A DNA stretch of 7,528 nt from JANXQE01 sp035294005 (GTDB lineage Bacteria > Verrucomicrobiota > Verrucomicrobiia > Limisphaerales > UBA8199): assembly GCA_035294005.1 (NCBI GenBank), contig DATGLT010000230.1:1-7528 (forward strand). Reading direction: 5' to 3'. The notes below the pieces were generated by a model that saw nothing but the letters and a program-made list of their open reading frames with translations, had not been told where the DNA came from and did no database searches. Made by a program: the position numbers and the translations under genes. This document shows positions 6,335 to 7,528 of this stretch, one piece after another. Position 1 is the first letter of the stretch, and each line of letters begins with the position of its first letter.

Positions 6335-6502
6335 GTGATTGTCATGGCTTGGATCCCCAACAGCTGCACGTGGCAGCCGAGACTACATGGTCTGCTCGAC
6401 TTAGCACCGAGCCACGGCCAAACCCGACCACCATCAACCGTTGCTCGGGATCTAAGCCAACATGGCAATCTCTGTAACGGATCCCTTTTCCGGATGAGTT
6501 GA
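6335..6502 (+). CDS. Doubtful small ORF behind a strong Shine-Dalgarno
   Basis: AAAAGGAGG at about 6318-6326 is followed by overlapping starts. The ATG at 6333 stops at once (ATGTGA). The GTG at 6335, with 8-base spacing, opens 55 codons, with an in-frame ATG at 6344, ending at TGA 6500-6502. The predicted peptide (start MIVMAWIPNSCTWQPRL) has no recognisable domain, membrane helix or signal peptide. Its codon use looks unselected, and much of it is the inverted-repeat element below. I record it because of the ribosome-binding site, but it is more likely not a gene. Confidence 0.15.
   Translation: MIVMAWIPNSCTWQPRLHGLLDLAPSHGQTRPPSTVARDLSQHGNLCNGSLFRMS
6345..6459. repeat. Long imperfect inverted repeat (possible structured RNA or miniature element)
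   Basis: Bases 6345-6357 (TGGCTTGGATCCC) pair with 6447-6459 (GGGATCTAAGCCA). This gives 13 consecutive pairs with one G-T wobble when read on the plus strand. After a 3-base bulge the stem continues with CAAC 6358-6361 against GTTG 6440-6443. Inside are smaller hairpins: GCTGC 6363-6367 with GCAGC 6373-6377, and AGAC 6380-6383 with GTCT 6390-6393. A 6-bp direct repeat CATGGC occurs at 6343-6348 and 6461-6466, close to the two outer ends, like a target-site duplication. Pairings were found by eye. Confidence 0.4.
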
Positions 6503-6509
6503 GGTTAAG

Positions 6510-7064
6510 TTATTCGTTGATACCCCAAAAGCGGTGGGCCGGAGCGATGTCGACCGTCCAACCGGAGGGTTTGAGCCAGCGGATTAGCACGCGCTGTATG
6601 GCGTTCCGCTCCGTTTGATTCGTCTCCGGAAGAGCCCGTGACTGCTCCACGGCCTGAAGGATCGCGGAGGGTCCGCGATTTTTGTCGACCAGAGAACCGG
6701 CGCGCATTGCTGTGCGCTGGTCAAACTGGCCGGGTTGCGCAGTGAGCAAAACCACTGGCGGGCAGGTTTGTTGTTGCAAAAGCAAGTCTGCCGCTTCCCA
6801 AGCCTGGTACTCGGGGAAATCGAGATCCAGCAAGATCGTGGTCGGTTTGATGGCCTGGACAATGACCAACACCCCGTGGATTTTGTCGGTTTTCACAACC
6901 ATGTGGCCCTGCGTATTGGCCGCCCGCCTCAGATCCTTGTAGAGCGCATCATCGGCGGATATGAGCAAAAACGTGCACTTTCCTGGCTGAATCGTTTCCG
7001 ACTCGCCGTCGTAAACTGCAAACTCGTTTTGCGTTTGCCCTTCCGGTGTTCCTGCGGTTCTCAT
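6510..7064 (-). CDS. Stand-alone response-regulator receiver-domain protein
   Basis: This 184-residue protein has one CheY-like receiver domain (about residues 29-140) and no recognisable DNA-binding or enzymatic output domain. Key positions are present: the acidic pair in ISADD (38-39); the phosphoacceptor Asp80 in LLDLDFP, with the usual Pro four residues later; Thr108 in VVLLTA; and Lys128 in VDKNRG. The residue after the lysine is Asn instead of the common cis-Pro. About 44 residues follow the domain and end in WGINE; I do not recognise this tail. A start at 7064 is preferred over the in-frame ATG at 7082 because AAGGAG (7072-7077) lies 7 bases before it and nothing precedes 7082. It lies 31 bp downstream of the HPF-like gene and is probably cotranscribed with it. 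The cognate kinase is not in the window. Confidence 0.85.
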   Translation of the reverse strand: MRTAGTPEGQTQNEFAVYDGESETIQPGKCTFLLISADDALYKDLRRAANTQGHMVVKTDKIHGVLVIVQAIKPTTILLDLDFPEYQAWEAADLLLQQQTCPPVVLLTAQPGQFDQRTAMRAGSLVDKNRGPSAILQAVEQSRALPETNQTERNAIQRVLIRWLKPSGWTVDIAPAHRFWGINE

Positions 7065-7071
7065 AAGCCAA

Positions 7072-7077
7072 CTCCTT
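7072..7077 (-). promoter_or_regulatory. Shine-Dalgarno sequence deciding the receiver-gene start
   Basis: On the minus strand GGAAGGAG ends 7 bases before the ATG at 7064. It falls inside the longer open frame that begins at 7082, so it argues for the shorter protein. Confidence 0.7.
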
Positions 7078-7095
7078 CCCATGCAACGCAGGTGA

Positions 7096-7458
7096 TTAAC
7101 TTCGGGCCGAAACCGGCCCCTGCGACCAATGGTTCGGGCTCAACCCGAGTTGTAGATTGGTCTTCCATTTATCGGCGCGGCGGTTCTTGCGAGAACGGAT
7201 TTGTCGTTCAAGATTTTTGACGACTTTCGCGAGCGCCGCCTGGAGCGTGTAATCGCAAGCTTCGGCGTGCAGATCCGGACCTGGCACTTCCAATAACGCG
7301 ATGACCCGGAAAGCGCGTTTGACGCGCCGCTGCCAATCAATCGCTACGCGGGCCGTTTCGATTGTGGCCAGTCTCTGGAGTTTTCTCAGTTTGGTTTCGG
7401 CCAATTCCTGCCAACTGGGGCGGCAGTGAGGGCCATGGTAACGGACAATGATGTTCAT
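7096..7458 (-). CDS. Short HPF/RaiA-family ribosome hibernation protein
   Basis: The 120-residue protein matches the single-domain HPF/RaiA (sigma-54 modulation/YfiA) fold. It starts MNIIVRYHG, then helix 1 (SWQELAETKLRKLQRL), central strands (RAFRVIALLEVPGPDLHAEA) and the basic second helix LQAALAKVVKNLERQIRSRKNRR. Family members bind the 30S decoding region and keep ribosomes inactive during starvation or stress. The second helix and lysine/arginine cluster that contact rRNA are visible at about 75-96. The tail after residue 97 is short and lacks the dimerisation domain of long HPF. The ATG at 7458 is chosen because GGAGG (7463-7467) lies just upstream; the frame extends to a TTG at 7494 but without support. 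The receiver protein gene follows 31 bp later, suggesting joint regulation. Confidence 0.85.
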   Translation of the reverse strand: MNIIVRYHGPHCRPSWQELAETKLRKLQRLATIETARVAIDWQRRVKRAFRVIALLEVPGPDLHAEACDYTLQAALAKVVKNLERQIRSRKNRRADKWKTNLQLGLSPNHWSQGPVSARS

Positions 7459-7462
7459 AAGA

Positions 7463-7467
7463 CCTCC
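7463..7467 (-). promoter_or_regulatory. Shine-Dalgarno sequence of the HPF-like gene
   Basis: On the minus strand GGAGG is 4 bases before the ATG at 7458. It decides the start in favour of the 120-residue form beginning MNIIVRYHG. Confidence 0.7.
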
Positions 7468-7528
7468 AGCTATTCGAATATTTCTTTGAGCCAAGAGCGT
7501 TTCCGCCCGGGTTGGTCTGCAAACTTAT
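7468..7528 (-). promoter_or_regulatory. Upstream region of the HPF-like gene (promoter expected, not resolved)
   Basis: The 60 bases before the Shine-Dalgarno contain an AT-rich patch (AAAGAAATATTCGAATAG on the minus strand) after TTGGCT. This could form part of a promoter, but no good sigma-70 or sigma-54 match with correct spacing is seen, and the window ends here. Confidence 0.2.

Larger units (their letters stand above)
6258..6509. other. 252-bp intergenic region upstream of the ArsS cluster
   Basis: There is no convincing protein gene on either strand. It should contain the promoter of the minus-strand cluster starting at 6257 and any terminator of the receiver gene ending at 6510. I could not find a clear -35/-10 pair or a hairpin followed by a T-run. 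It does hold a palindrome, an orphan Shine-Dalgarno and a long inverted repeat, listed separately. Confidence 0.7.

Noticed and set aside
6333..6465. A tRNA gene in the structured intergenic element
   Set aside because: No cloverleaf with a T-loop GTTCRA motif, a 7-bp acceptor stem and correct spacing could be drawn; the stems are at unsuitable distances.
6475..6500. Hairpin ATCC/GGAT downstream of the receiver gene as a terminator
   Set aside because: The stem is only 4 bp and is not followed by a T-run in the direction of transcription.
1..7528. CRISPR arrays, insertion sequences or phage genes
   Set aside because: No regularly spaced direct repeats, transposase motifs or integrase motifs were seen on either strand.

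Overview
The window reads as a bacterial chromosome segment of moderately high G+C with short intergenic gaps. It holds one plus-strand operon end (positions 1-1651) facing a row of minus-strand genes (7458 down to 1671). The organism is probably a Gram-negative with an outer membrane, because it has an RND efflux system with an outer-membrane lipoprotein. A Verrucomicrobiota-like or related soil/sediment bacterium is my best guess. This rests on the HEAT-repeat/TlpA fusion architecture and on an FRI-rich (GGATTTCGGATTTC-like) insertion in the efflux lipoprotein leader. It is an inference, not a proof.

Left part (1-1651, plus strand): the last codons of an RND-family inner-membrane efflux permease, followed 2 bp later by a complete NodT/TolC-type outer-membrane factor. 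Together they are the end of a tripartite drug or metal efflux operon. The stop codons of this operon and of the converging minus-strand cluster are only 19 bp apart, with no convincing terminator between them.

Centre (1671-6257, minus strand, transcribed right to left): a four-gene cluster built around an ArsS-type radical SAM enzyme. In transcription order it encodes: a carboxymuconolactone decarboxylase/AhpD-like CxxC protein; a membrane-anchored HEAT-repeat protein with a C-terminal TlpA-like thioredoxin domain; the ArsS-type radical SAM/DUF3641 protein; and a natural fusion of the two glycosyltransferase-like proteins known as rSAM/selenodomain-associated transferases 1 and 2. ArsS is known to act in arsenosugar biosynthesis, adding the 5'-deoxyadenosyl group to a methylated arsenical. 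The transferases could then act on the sugar, and the two redox proteins could handle thiol or arsenic redox chemistry. No arsM methyltransferase is present in the window. This cluster is the most interesting part of the region.

Right part (6510-7458, minus strand): a short HPF/RaiA-type ribosome-hibernation protein, followed 31 bp later by a stand-alone response-regulator receiver protein, each with a good Shine-Dalgarno sequence. Between this pair and the ArsS cluster lies a 252-bp intergenic region (6258-6509). It contains a 12-bp perfect palindrome, an orphan strong Shine-Dalgarno sequence on the plus strand, and a long imperfect inverted repeat that could be a structured RNA or a miniature mobile element.
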